This document shows, piece by piece, positions 1 to 9,104 of a stretch of DNA of 64,000 nucleotides. The stretch spans positions 1 through 64,000 of the forward strand of contig CAWALU010000012.1 in NCBI GenBank assembly GCA_963782985.1, given 5' to 3'. Under the pieces are notes generated by a model. The model saw nothing but the letters and a program-made list of their open reading frames with translations. It did not search any database and was not told where the DNA came from. The position numbers and the translations under genes are program-made. The stretch comes from CAVSWT01 sp963782985. Its GTDB lineage: Bacteria; Bacteroidota; Ignavibacteria; Ignavibacteriales; Ignavibacteriaceae. Within the stretch, counting starts at the first letter, position 1, and every line of letters begins with the position of its first letter.

Positions 1-80
1 CTCGATTGATATACATCACTTCTATTCATACCTTAACATAGAAATTAAACTTTGAAAATTTGAAAAACAGGAAATTTGCA

Positions 81-230
81 ATGTTATACATAATAGCAAT
101 TGCTTTCGTTGTTCTCTGGCGTCTCGGACTAATCACCTCTTACACAATGGGAGGGACTATTCATGTGCTGCTTATAATCGCAATTATTATGATCACACTC
201 AACTTTATTCATGGACGCCGTGTCTTTTAA
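81..230 (+). CDS. lmo0937-type small membrane protein, 49 aa
   Basis: The protein is 49 residues and almost entirely hydrophobic, with two short membrane helices: about residues 2-17 and 28-44, separated by a Thr/Ser/Gly-rich turn (TSYTMGG). The tail is basic (HGRRVF). Length, the two-helix hairpin and the LWxLGL-like stretch (here VLWRLGL) match the lmo0937 family of very small membrane proteins found in many Bacteroidota, whose function is unknown. The ATG at 81 is preceded by AACAGGAAATTTGCA, which gives a weak AGGA ribosome site. It stands 122 bases upstream of the sensor kinase gene. The call rests on composition and layout; a family search would settle it. Confidence 0.7.
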   Translation: MLYIIAIAFVVLWRLGLITSYTMGGTIHVLLIIAIIMITLNFIHGRRVF

Positions 231-352
231 TCTGATTTAACATTTTCTGTTTTAACTTAATCGAAGGATAACATTTAGAAATTTCAAACAATATTTGCAC
301 TTCCTAAATTTTTATTTTAAGACAAAATAAAGCAAATAATGGATATAATAAC

Positions 353-1768
353 ATGAACAATAAAGAACAGAAAACAATTCTCCTTGTGGATGATGAAGTA
401 ACAGTAGCATTGAATGATGCTATGCAATTAACAAACTATGGTTATAATGTAATCACTGCTTATAATGGTAAAAAAGCAATCGAGGTTGTAAATTCAAATT
501 CTCCTCCGATTGATCTTATTCTTATGGACATAAACCTTAGCGAAGAAATGGATGGTACTGAAGCTGCCAAAATAATTCTTAAAGATCATGATATACCTCT
601 TTTATTTCATTCCAGTTATACCGACCGTGAAGTTGTTGATAAAACCGAAGATATAACTTCATACGGATATGTAGTCAAGAATGGTATTACAGTACTTGAT
701 GCTTCAATAAAAATGGCGTTTAGGCTTTATGATGCAAATCAGAAATTAAAAACTGAAGAGTTAAAAGCTGGTACTGAACAAAACAAACTGCAAATGTACG
801 AGAAACGATATCGAAGGCTGTTTGAATCGGCTAAAGATGGAATACTAATACTTAATGCGGACAATGGAATGATCACAAATGTTAATCCTTTTTTAATTGA
901 ACTGCTGGGTTATTCCAGAGAAGAATTTCTTGAAAAAAAGATTTGGGATCTCAGTGCTTTCAAGAAGATTGATTACTCAAAGCGATTGTATAAAGAACTG
1001 CAGGAAAAGAAATATGTTAGGTACGAAGATTTGCCTTTGGAAACTTCAGATGGAAAACAAATACATGTAGAATTTGTTAGTAATGTTTATCAAGTTGACA
1101 ATGAAAGCGTAATTCAATGCAACATACGTGATATTACAAACCGGGTAAAACATGAAAAAATACTATCGGATGATATAAATGCAAAAAATGCTTTGCTTAA
1201 AGAAATACAGCATAGGACAAAAAACAGCTTTAGTATGATAACAAGTTTAATAAATCTCAGAGCCGGTGCGGTAACATCAGAAGAAACAAAAAATGTACTT
1301 GAAGAATTAAGTTTAAGAGTTCAATCAATTTCCGATTTGTATTCATTACTGCATGATACGGATTCTTTTTTTAATGTTCCGCTTAATATTTACTGCGATA
1401 AAGTAATTGAATCTACACTTAAACTTTCAAATAAAGTAACACTCAATAAAAATATTGCTGAAATTACGGTGCCTTCAAAAAATGCCGCCACAATAGGAAT
1501 GATACTTGTTGAACTAATAACTAATGCTATTAAGTATGCATTTCCTAATACTAATACCGGAATAATAAATGTGGATTTAAAAGTAAATGGCTTTCGAATA
1601 TTATTAACCGTTGAAGATAACGGCATAGGATTAGGAAAGGACTTTGATATTAATAATGTAACCAGTTTGGGGCTGCATCTTGTAAATTTAATGGTCAGCC
1701 AGCTTAATGGTAAAATGAAATTCATTCTGGAAAAAGGGACTAAAATAGAAATTGAAATTCCTATTTGA
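353..1768 (+). CDS. REC-PAS-HisKA_2 histidine kinase (hybrid sensor)
   Basis: This cytoplasmic signalling protein of 471 residues has three parts. Residues about 8-125 form a receiver domain with the acidic pair in LLVDDE and a phospho-acceptor Asp in LILMDINL. Residues about 150-265 form a PAS sensor domain (RYRRLFESAKDGI, LLGYSREEF, IRDITNR). The C-terminal 190 residues form a HisKA_2 kinase with its H-box (LLKEIQHRTKNSF) and an ATPase with N-box LVELITNAIKYAF and G-box DNGIGLG. No membrane segment is visible. HisKA_2 kinases commonly phosphorylate stand-alone receivers, so output probably goes to another regulator. The two LuxR-type regulators downstream are candidates by proximity only. 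Confidence 0.9.
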   Translation: MNNKEQKTILLVDDEVTVALNDAMQLTNYGYNVITAYNGKKAIEVVNSNSPPIDLILMDINLSEEMDGTEAAKIILKDHDIPLLFHSSYTDREVVDKTEDITSYGYVVKNGITVLDASIKMAFRLYDANQKLKTEELKAGTEQNKLQMYEKRYRRLFESAKDGILILNADNGMITNVNPFLIELLGYSREEFLEKKIWDLSAFKKIDYSKRLYKELQEKKYVRYEDLPLETSDGKQIHVEFVSNVYQVDNESVIQCNIRDITNRVKHEKILSDDINAKNALLKEIQHRTKNSFSMITSLINLRAGAVTSEETKNVLEELSLRVQSISDLYSLLHDTDSFFNVPLNIYCDKVIESTLKLSNKVTLNKNIAEITVPSKNAATIGMILVELITNAIKYAFPNTNTGIINVDLKVNGFRILLTVEDNGIGLGKDFDINNVTSLGLHLVNLMVSQLNGKMKFILEKGTKIEIEIPI

Positions 1769-1790
1769 AAAATAATTAAGGCTAAATGAA

Positions 1791-2009
1791 ATGATTACTC
1801 AAAAAGGCGCTGCATTAAAAAAAATAGCATCCTCTACTCCTTCAATACTGGAAAATTGGTATATCAAAAAAGCTAAACTTAAACGGCGTTATCCAACTTT
1901 AACTGACAACGATTTACTTTTTGATGAAGTGAGAAATGGTTCAATTTGGGATAAGCTTAAAACAAAGCTTAGCATAAATAAAGAAGATCTACAGAAAATA
2001 ATTTCATAG
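1791..2009 (+). CDS. CsbD-like small stress protein, 72 aa
   Basis: This small soluble protein starts 22 bases after the kinase stop and may be co-transcribed with it. The core KLKRRYPTLTDNDLLFDE, followed by WDKLKTKLSINKEDLQKII, resembles the CsbD-like proteins of Bacteroidota. In those, a Trp/Lys-rich helix is followed by the pattern YPxLTDxDLLYxEGKEEELLxRLQxKLGKSKEEL. CsbD-type proteins are induced by general stress, but their molecular role is unknown. The glycine-rich E-G-K/E-x-E part of the pattern is replaced here by VRNGSIW, so it is a divergent member. The first 20 residues (ITQKGAALKKIASSTP) show no relation I can name. Confidence 0.6.
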   Translation: MITQKGAALKKIASSTPSILENWYIKKAKLKRRYPTLTDNDLLFDEVRNGSIWDKLKTKLSINKEDLQKIIS

Positions 2010-2198
2010 ATTGAATTTTTTGAATTAGTATCGGAGTGAACTTTAACAATGTGATAGGAATAAGGAATTCGGGCTATCTCCTTTAATGCCCTAATGATAT
2101 ATAGCCAACTTAGGGGTTACTGCAAATAATAATAGTGTTAGATAACATAAACATGAGTTCAAATTAAATTGGGGGAATATATAGAAAGAATTATAATA

Positions 2199-2699
2199 GT
2201 GAAAAATAAATTATTGTTCGGAGTGGTTCTGGGTTTAATGCTGATTTCGGCAAAACCAATGACAGCACAGGATCATGGATTTGGTCTGGGAATTATTTTT
2301 GGTGAACCAACAGGGTTGAGTGCAAAACTTTGGACTTCCAAGGTAAATGCTTTTGATTTTGGACTCGGCTGGTCTGTAGGCGGTGACCGTATTTCAAAAA
2401 AGAATAGATACGAAGAATATGGCAGCCGCGTACATTTTCACATGGATTACCTCTGGCATTCATATAATGTAATAAGCTCAACCGAAAGATTTCCGCTTTA
2501 TTATGGAATTGGCGGAAGGTATAATAGCGGAGGGAATTATGATGGTTCATTCGGAGTAAGAGGTGTATTTGGAATAGCCTGGTTTCCACATTCAACTCCC
2601 ATAGATATATTTCTTGAGTTAGTTCCGGTATTACAACTTACTTCATCTACAGGATTTGGAATTGATGCGGGACTGGGAATAAGATATTTCTTTGAATAG
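2199..2699 (+). CDS. small outer-membrane beta-barrel protein (DUF3996-like)
   Basis: I place the start at the GTG at 2199, giving 166 residues. It directly opens a signal peptide (MKNKLLFGVVLGLMLISAK, cleavage probably after MTAQ) and lies a few bases after GAAAGAA. The longer TTG-started frame from 2169 would bury this signal. The mature part alternates Gly/aromatic strands (GFGLGIIFGEPTGLSAKLW, AFDFGLGWSVGG, YYGIGGRY, GLGIRYFF) and ends in phenylalanine-glutamate, as expected of a six- to eight-stranded barrel. The pattern IFGEPTGLSAKLW is seen in the DUF3996 group of small barrels. Function is unknown. It has no close neighbour on either side. Confidence 0.65.
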   Translation: MKNKLLFGVVLGLMLISAKPMTAQDHGFGLGIIFGEPTGLSAKLWTSKVNAFDFGLGWSVGGDRISKKNRYEEYGSRVHFHMDYLWHSYNVISSTERFPLYYGIGGRYNSGGNYDGSFGVRGVFGIAWFPHSTPIDIFLELVPVLQLTSSTGFGIDAGLGIRYFFE

Positions 2700-3552
2700 C
2701 AGAATATAAATATTAATAGTTTGTGCTAATAAAAGATGGACAAATAAAATAAAAAAAAATCTAGCTCCCTTTTCATCCATTTGCTATCTGTCATGAATTA
2801 GTAGGTTACTAAATAAAGTTTATAGTTAAAGAATTTATGAATGTAGTTATTGAATACAAGTTTATTTAATAGCAATTCATAATTAATCGGGGCCAAACAT
2901 TAAGTCTGAATCTATTCTAATACTTTTCATGATGAAATGTTTTAGTGGATGGCCCTGCCATTTTAATAATTGGCCAAGTCATATTGATGCTGGATTGGAA
3001 ATAAATTTTTCTGATTAGATACAGTGCGGAAAATTTAAATTATTGTATTTCATTCCTCAATCTAAGCAGCTTTCTTTTCCATTAGATAAAACCAGCCTAG
3101 GAAATTGGAACCTGACGAATCACATAATAATTGGAATTATCTTATAAAATATTTTCAAACTCATCAGAGGTAATTTTGTTCTGCCTTATGGGAATTAAAA
3201 ATACTTAAGATCACTTCATATTCTTTTATTTAATTGTTCTGTCCAAAGCTCATTAAAGAAACAAGAATATTCTGAGAGATTATCTGATAAAAAGATTTAA
3301 GGCTGTCACAAAAAATTAAATACCATAGTGATGAAATAAATTAAGAATTCAAATCTATGAAAGCAGTATTATTTTTTTGCAACATACAAGCCTCATAGAT
3401 ATTCAAACTTCACTACCTACCTCATCCCCTCCTGTAACCTGTCCCCCAATTTACTCGCCTATACGGCAATGATATTCTCGACCAAGAGATGTAGTCCATT
3501 TTTCATCCCTTTGCACGATTGGTTTATCAACTTACAATTTATAATTTCTTTT
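2700..3552. other. long intergenic stretch, no gene recognised
   Basis: This 850-base AT-rich region has stops in all frames and no convincing open frame, RNA gene or repeat that I can see. A frame running into the downstream regulator opens at 3469, but the residues before 3553 are unlike any receiver domain, so I treat them as non-coding. A C-rich patch lies at about 3418-3456, just upstream of the regulator. Confidence 0.4.
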
Positions 3553-4239
3553 ATGAAAAAAATTAAATTACTATTAATTGAAGACAACCTTCTGCTGCAT
3601 GATGGAATTATTTCAATACTAAAAGAGCATAAGGATATTAATATTGTTACAGCCTCAGGAAATAATAAAAATACCCTCAAAAAAATCGGGCAACTGAAAC
3701 CTGACATTATTCTTTTGGACTTAGGTTTACGAAACAGGAATAGTTTGACAATAGTAGAAGTAGTAAAAAAGGATTTTCCTAATGCAAAGGTTATAATAAT
3801 GGATTTAACACCTGTACCGGGAGATGTAAATCTATTTATTAATGCAGGCGCTTCAGGTTTTATACTTAAGGATGCTTCACCCCTTGATTTTATAGCAACT
3901 ATACGTTCAGTTGCTGAAGGTACTAAAATACTTCCGCTGAAATTGAATGAATCTCTTTTTTCAGAAATAGTAAATCAAGCTCTTAAAGGCGGAAAAGTAA
4001 AGTTGAAAGACGCTATATGTATGACAAAACGAGAGCGGGAAGTTATAGGATTAATTGGCGACGGGTTTAGTAATAAAGAAATAGGAAAAACGCTGCGTGT
4101 ATCAAGCCTTACAATTAAAAGCCACATTCATAATATAATGCAAAAGCTCGCGCTTCACACTCGTTTGGAAGTCGCGAATTATTCATATTCAACCGGCACT
4201 TTAACAAATGTAATCGAAGATATTTCAATTTTCGATTGA
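3553..4239 (+). CDS. NarL/LuxR-family response regulator
   Basis: The protein has 228 residues from the ATG at 3553 (MKKIKLLLIEDN). The receiver domain (about 1-120) has the acidic pair ED in LLLIEDN, a phospho-acceptor Asp in IILLDLGL and a Lys in GFILKDAS. The C-terminal 70 residues form a LuxR-type helix-turn-helix (MTKREREVIGLIGDGFSNKEIGKTL, then SSLTIKSHIHNIMQKL). It binds DNA as an activator or repressor on phosphorylation. An earlier in-frame ATG at 3469 exists but adds 28 residues unlike a receiver. The ribosome site before 3553 is poor. A close paralogue lies at 4830-5534; neither has an adjacent dedicated kinase apart from the HisKA_2 protein upstream. Confidence 0.88.
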   Translation: MKKIKLLLIEDNLLLHDGIISILKEHKDINIVTASGNNKNTLKKIGQLKPDIILLDLGLRNRNSLTIVEVVKKDFPNAKVIIMDLTPVPGDVNLFINAGASGFILKDASPLDFIATIRSVAEGTKILPLKLNESLFSEIVNQALKGGKVKLKDAICMTKREREVIGLIGDGFSNKEIGKTLRVSSLTIKSHIHNIMQKLALHTRLEVANYSYSTGTLTNVIEDISIFD

Positions 4240-4270
4240 TAATTAATAACTAAATCAGAAGTGAATTACA

Positions 4271-4396
4271 ATGAGCAAAACTCAAAACACCAAGAAGAAT
4301 TCCAAAAAAGAACCCGTCAAATCTATGAAAGAAAAAAAGGCGGCAAAAAGAGATAAAAAAAATACTAAAAAGGGTCTGGGAATTCAGGATCAATAG
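4271..4396 (+). CDS. lysine-rich small basic protein, 41 aa
   Basis: This short open frame of 41 codons starts 32 bases after the response regulator. Its product is dominated by Lys, with Lys in nearly every third position (NTKKNSKKEPVKSMKEKKAAK), and lacks aromatic residues, so it is disordered and probably binds nucleic acid or another acidic partner. I recall similar KKEPxKSxKEKxxAKR-type peptides in Bacteroidota, but no function is known to me. Translation is plausible: AGAAGTGAATTACA before the ATG contains a weak GAAG site. Conservation of the reading frame in relatives would decide whether it is a gene. Confidence 0.5.
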   Translation: MSKTQNTKKNSKKEPVKSMKEKKAAKRDKKNTKKGLGIQDQ

Positions 4397-4829
4397 TATT
4401 TGTGTAAAATAAGTTCAGGTTCTTCTATCTATATATAAAGGCTGCACCAACTATACGACTTCATTGTATATTCGGGATTTAATCCGGATTATTATTTTAA
4501 GTATTTTTGGAAGTTTAAGTCCACACTAAACAAATGTAAAAGATACTTTAATAGGGCTGACCTCCCTCCAATTATTTTTCAACCCTTTTATATACCACAA
4601 AATTTTATCATCAAACATTTAGAGTTTGAATCTACTATTTATATCATATATTAAATGTTTATAAACTGATTTTTAATACCTATAATTATCTCCGGATCCG
4701 GATAGAAACAGAATATTCCAAACAAAGTAAATAAAATTGCATACTAAAAATGAATCTATTAAATTGATGAAGTAATTTTAATTACATGAGATCAAATATT
4801 ATTACTCTAAATTAAACATAGAACTACCG
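4397..4829. other. intergenic stretch with palindromes, no gene recognised
   Basis: This AT-rich DNA between the Lys-rich peptide and the second regulator contains no credible open frame. Two related inverted sequences are visible: an imperfect one around 4468-4485 (CGGGATTTAATCCGG core) and a perfect 12-base palindrome at 4691-4702. They could be operator sites for one of the flanking LuxR-type regulators. Confidence 0.35.
4691..4702. promoter_or_regulatory. 12-base perfect palindrome, possible operator
   Basis: TCCGGATCCGGA is identical to its reverse complement and stands out in a region of very low GC content. It lies 128 bases before the first proposed codon of the downstream regulator, and a related inverted motif occurs about 220 bases upstream. 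Binding by an HTH regulator is inference from symmetry only. Confidence 0.3.
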
Positions 4830-5534
4830 ATCAAAAAGAAAAATATTTTAATCGTAGTTATAGAAGACAACCGTTTGTTACGGGATGGAATAACCGGGAT
4901 GATTCAGGAACAACCGGATCTAAAAGTTACCGGTGCATTTGGAGATTGTACCAAAGCATTAAAGTTTGTTCGCCAATCACCACCAAATATAGTTCTTCTA
5001 GATCTCGGGTTACGAAATCAAAATAGTTTAAACATTGCAAAACAATTAAAAAGTGAATTTCAAAAAGTAAAAGTTATTATGATGGATCTTGTTCCATCGC
5101 AAGAAGATTTGTTAATATTTGTTCAAGAAGGGGTTGCGGGATTTATTCTTAAAGAAGCAACTGTTGATGATTTTTTAAAAACAATTAGGACTGTTGCAGG
5201 CGGTGCAAAAGCTCTGCCATCAAATTTAACCGGATCACTTTTTTCCCAGATTGTTGATAAAGCTGTAACCGAATCAAGTCCTTCAATATTAATTGATTCA
5301 GTTAGAATGACAAAGCGGGAACGCCAAGTAATTGACTTAGTTGCAGATGGTTTGACGAATAAAGAAATTGCACAAAATTTACATATCTCAACCTTCACTG
5401 TTAAGAGTCATATACATAATATACTTGAAAAGCTTGCACTTCATACTCGTGTGCAGATTGCAAAATTCGTTCATACTTCTGAGGATTATAATACCTCACT
5501 AAAATCGATTTCTGAAAAAGAAGATGATGAATAA
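4830..5534 (+). CDS. LuxR-family response regulator without a standard start codon
   Basis: This paralogue of the regulator at 3553 has a receiver (NILIVVIEDNRLLRDGI, phospho-acceptor in IVLLDLGL, Lys in GFILKEAT) and a LuxR helix-turn-helix (MTKRERQVIDLVADGLTNKEI). The open frame extends back to a stop at 4779, and I find no ATG, GTG or TTG between that stop and the first conserved residues. The first TTG, at 4875, falls after the essential acidic pair ED and would destroy the phosphorylation pocket. Alignment with the paralogue puts the natural start near 4830-4842, where ATC (4830) and ATT (4845) occur. Either it uses a rare AUU/AUC start, as infC does, or the start has mutated and the gene is silent. 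The given start is therefore a proposal. Confidence 0.6.
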   Translation: MKKKNILIVVIEDNRLLRDGITGMIQEQPDLKVTGAFGDCTKALKFVRQSPPNIVLLDLGLRNQNSLNIAKQLKSEFQKVKVIMMDLVPSQEDLLIFVQEGVAGFILKEATVDDFLKTIRTVAGGAKALPSNLTGSLFSQIVDKAVTESSPSILIDSVRMTKRERQVIDLVADGLTNKEIAQNLHISTFTVKSHIHNILEKLALHTRVQIAKFVHTSEDYNTSLKSISEKEDDE

Positions 5535-6014
5535 ATATCTAAGAAGAAAAACTATTATTATTCATCTTCTAAAAACCAAATAGCCACTTTCTCCATAGGA
5601 TTAAAAAAAATATAATCGTTCTGTTTATTCATAATTATTTACACTCCACTATACTTTAGTTCACCCCTCATACTCAGCCGATTAATTAAGAATCTATTCT
5701 TATGAATTACCTTCGGGTCCTCAAACTGATGTATTACACAACTCGAATCAAAGTATAAATGAATACTTATTTAAACTTGCATTACCACTTTATACGATTG
5801 ATAAAATAAGCGAACCTGATATTAGTTAGATTGCTTTAGTATTTATCTCTAAAGCTCAATATAAAAAAACGTTGGGTTGATGTAATTGTAGATTATATTA
5901 ATTAAGTTTGATCATCGCCAACAAACTATTTCGATAAATGAACAGAACACTTCTAATATTTCAAATCCTAATTAATTCATTTCTAATTATTCTAACTTAA
6001 TCAGTGAGGGACTA
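5535..6014. other. intergenic stretch, no gene recognised
   Basis: This AT-rich region precedes the large T9SS gene. One frame stays open from 5686 to 5829 with a protein-like composition but has no start codon and no family I recognise. It may be a gene remnant. No terminator for the upstream regulator is obvious. Confidence 0.3.
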
Positions 6015-9005
6015 ATGAAAAAAGTAATACTTTCAATTTTCGCAGCGCTATTCATCGTGAGTATTGGATACTCGCAGGTAACAACTCTTTGGGAAAAATC
6101 TGCAAACTCAGGTACAAAACCATCCTGGGAAGCAGGTAGTTTAACCCGTGGATTAGGCTATGGTTTAGTCGGCGGCAATCATAGGTTGTTTGTAGCTAAT
6201 CGAAACGCGTCTTTAGGCGGCAAACAAATTTTTGTTTTTAATGCGCTTACCGGTGATTCCGTTGCAATGCTGGATACAACTGGTATTTCCGGAGGAACCT
6301 ATCCTATAAACGATGTTGAAGTTTCTACAGACGGAATAATATTCGTCGGTAACTTAACGACTAATTCATCTACTACTGCATTTAAAGTTTATAAATATAC
6401 CAGTGAAGGCGCAGCGCCTGTTGAAGCAATTAATTATACATCAGCTACTGGTTATAGATTAGGCGATAAGTTTACAGTTGCCGGTTCAACAACAGATAAT
6501 TCTATAATTATTTGGGCAGCTAATGCCGCCGCTACCGGAGAGGTTATTAAATTTACTACCGCTGACAACGGCGCAACGTTTACTCCCGAAGTTATTAGTG
6601 TGGGAACGTTAGTTTCATTTTCATCTGCCGCTATCGGACCGTTAGCGAATGGTGATTTTTATTTCAATGCACATGGTGGGAATGCACAAAAATTTACTTC
6701 TACCGGAACATTGGTAGGAACCATTCCGGGTACTGCTCTTTCAACTTCCGGCAGCGCTTTGAGATTTTTGAATCTTCTTTCCGGGAATGAATTTGTAGCT
6801 GCAAACGATCTTCTCGTTTCTTCAAATAATGCTAAAATTCTTAAAGTGCCAGGAGGTTCACCCGCATCCGCAACTGCTTTTGCCTCTACGCCTGTATTAG
6901 GCGCTACGTCGGCAGCCGGACTGGGAGATTTATCAGTTCAAAAAGTTAGCGAATATCTTTTTAATATTTATGTGCTTTCTACAAATAATGGATTCGGAGC
7001 TTATCAAGTTGATTTAAGAACGCCATTAGCCGGTGATTTTTATATCCCTCAGGGAACTAATCCACAAGGATTTGCAACTCTTAACGATGCAGTAACTGCC
7101 GTTAATAACAGCTTGGTTAATGGAACCGTAAATCTTTTATTAGATGCGGATACATTGAGAGAAAATTCTTTTACTTTTAATGCAGATTTGTCTGCGACAA
7201 ATAATGTTGTTATAAAACCTGCGCCCGGCAAAGATGTTACATTAATTGTTTCTGCAAGCGCTTCTGTAGGAAACGGACAATTTATGATCGGCTTTAATAC
7301 CGGTCACGTTACATTTGATGGAAGTAATAACGGTACGGACAGCCGCAACCTTACTGTAACCACAGAACAAATAGCGCCTGTTGTGGATGTTCCTTTTTCA
7401 TTAAACAATGGAAATGCCGATAGCGTTGTTCTTAAAAACGTGATGATCAAAAATATTTTTGATGGTCAAACTAATTTTAGATATGGTTTAGTGATTAACG
7501 ACCTTAACGGAGTTACAAACTTAAAAGTTGAAAACTGCCAAATCGGAACCGCTTTACGTCCTGTTAGAAGAGACGGACTTGCTCCTTGGGGCACAAGCGC
7601 GCCGAACCAATTTAGTTTCGTGAATAATGAAATTTATTGCGGCACGCGCGGTGTGGCAACACTCTATCTTGAAAACAGCGAGATAATTGGAAACACTATT
7701 AACGTTTTACCAACTACTGCAGGAAATACTAATAATTACATTCATGGTATTTATATAACCGGAAATGTTGGAAATCTGATGATCAGCGATAACACGATCA
7801 ACATTCTTGAAAAATCTAATGTTGCCAATACTTATTTAATAGGAATTGCTTTTGCAGGCAACGGAAACGCACCAACTGATATTACCAGCATAGTAAATAA
7901 TATGATTAATGTTGGCGCTTCGGATGAAACTGGCAGCACTTATGGAATTGGTTTGCGCTCATCACAAACTATGGGAAATCTAAAAGTTTATTTCAATACA
8001 ATTGTAATAAATGATAATGCTTCCACGCTAACAAGTTATGCGATCGGTAATCATACAAACGGAACGGGACCTGTAGATATTGATTTGGAAAATAATATTC
8101 TGATAAACAATCACTCAGGTAATACAGCTTCATCCGCTATTGGATTAGTTCCTGCGGCATCCGTTCTAACCTCAAACTTTAATGATCTTTTATCAAATCA
8201 GAATCTTGTAAATTATCAGGGTACGTTATATGCCGACTTAGCTGCTTGGCAGGCAACATCGCAAGACTTAAACTCGGTAAGTAAATCTGTTAATTTTGTT
8301 TCCGCTACTGATCTTCATCTAACCGGCGCATCGAATGGAGATATTGATTTGGCTGGAATGCCCATTGCCGGAATTACTACTGATATCGATGGCGATATAA
8401 GAAGCGGCACAGCGCCTTACATAGGAGCAGATGAAGCTACTAATTCTCTTCCGGTTGAACTAACTGCTTTTAGCGCGAGTTGTGTTAACGGCAGCGTTTT
8501 ACTTAGCTGGACAACAGCCACTGAAACAAATAACCAGGGATTTGAAATCCAAAGAAAATCTTCTGATAATTTTGTAACACTTGGATTCGTTAAGGGGAGC
8601 GGAACAACTTCACAACTGCAATCTTATAATTTTACAGATAAAGAAGTTGATAATGGAACTTACAGTTACAGACTAAAACAGATTGATTTTGATGGAACAT
8701 TCTCGTATTCAAATGTAGTTGAAGTGAAAATTACTTCTCCGTTATCATTTAGTTTATCGCAGAACTATCCAAATCCTTTCAATCCAACAACAAAAATAAA
8801 CTACACAGTTCCATTCGATTCAAAAGTTACTATATCTGTTTACTCAATTACCGGTGAGTTGGTCACGGAGTTAGTAAATAATAATTTAGCTGCAGGCTCT
8901 TACTCTGCGGAATTTAACGGAAGCAGTCTGGCAAGCGGAATGTATATTTACAAAATGACAGCAGGCAGCTTTACGCAGACTTATAAAATGATGCTGATGA
9001 AATAA
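6015..9005 (+). CDS. T9SS-exported protein with DUF4623-like and beta-helix domains
   Basis: This secreted protein of 996 residues has a clear signal peptide (MKKVILSIFAALFIVSIGYS). Residues about 22-340 are a repeat-rich region (TTLWEKSANSG, LFVANRN, FVFNALTGDSV, INDVEVSTDGIIFVGNL) resembling DUF4623, probably a beta-propeller. Residues about 345-790 carry the short repeated strands of a right-handed beta-helix (LVNGTVNLLLDADTL, VTFDGSNNGTDSRNL, YIHGIYITGNVGNLMISDNT). Residues about 815-905 form an Ig-like module (LPVELTAFSA, ETNNQGFEIQRKS). The end is a T9SS type A sorting domain with NYPNPFNPTTKINYTVP and a final KMMLMK. A gAGGGA ribosome site precedes the ATG. It stands alone and ends at a strong terminator. 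Role is probably surface adhesion or glycan contact; the substrate is unknown. Confidence 0.88.
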   Translation: MKKVILSIFAALFIVSIGYSQVTTLWEKSANSGTKPSWEAGSLTRGLGYGLVGGNHRLFVANRNASLGGKQIFVFNALTGDSVAMLDTTGISGGTYPINDVEVSTDGIIFVGNLTTNSSTTAFKVYKYTSEGAAPVEAINYTSATGYRLGDKFTVAGSTTDNSIIIWAANAAATGEVIKFTTADNGATFTPEVISVGTLVSFSSAAIGPLANGDFYFNAHGGNAQKFTSTGTLVGTIPGTALSTSGSALRFLNLLSGNEFVAANDLLVSSNNAKILKVPGGSPASATAFASTPVLGATSAAGLGDLSVQKVSEYLFNIYVLSTNNGFGAYQVDLRTPLAGDFYIPQGTNPQGFATLNDAVTAVNNSLVNGTVNLLLDADTLRENSFTFNADLSATNNVVIKPAPGKDVTLIVSASASVGNGQFMIGFNTGHVTFDGSNNGTDSRNLTVTTEQIAPVVDVPFSLNNGNADSVVLKNVMIKNIFDGQTNFRYGLVINDLNGVTNLKVENCQIGTALRPVRRDGLAPWGTSAPNQFSFVNNEIYCGTRGVATLYLENSEIIGNTINVLPTTAGNTNNYIHGIYITGNVGNLMISDNTINILEKSNVANTYLIGIAFAGNGNAPTDITSIVNNMINVGASDETGSTYGIGLRSSQTMGNLKVYFNTIVINDNASTLTSYAIGNHTNGTGPVDIDLENNILINNHSGNTASSAIGLVPAASVLTSNFNDLLSNQNLVNYQGTLYADLAAWQATSQDLNSVSKSVNFVSATDLHLTGASNGDIDLAGMPIAGITTDIDGDIRSGTAPYIGADEATNSLPVELTAFSASCVNGSVLLSWTTATETNNQGFEIQRKSSDNFVTLGFVKGSGTTSQLQSYNFTDKEVDNGTYSYRLKQIDFDGTFSYSNVVEVKITSPLSFSLSQNYPNPFNPTTKINYTVPFDSKVTISVYSITGELVTELVNNNLAAGSYSAEFNGSSLASGMYIYKMTAGSFTQTYKMMLMK

Positions 9006-9074
9006 CGGCTAAAGTAATAATGAAATAAATTGGCAAAAGTTCTCCCTTGTGGAGAATTAGAAGTCTTACTAATT

Positions 9075-9104
9075 CAGGCTCGAGAAATCGAGCCTGTTTT
9101 TTTT
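9075..9104 (+). terminator. Rho-independent terminator
   Basis: A perfect nine-pair stem (CAGGCTCGA, loop GAAA, TCGAGCCTG) is followed by eight T residues. It lies 70 bases after the stop of the large T9SS gene and would end its transcript. Confidence 0.95.

Noticed and set aside
4875..5534. TTG at 4875 as start of the second LuxR-type regulator
   Set aside because: It would remove the first strand and the acidic pair required for phosphorylation, while the frame clearly continues upstream with receiver-like residues.
5686..5829. Open stretch with protein-like composition before the large T9SS gene
   Set aside because: It has no start codon in frame, no ribosome site and no recognisable family; 48 open codons can occur by chance here.
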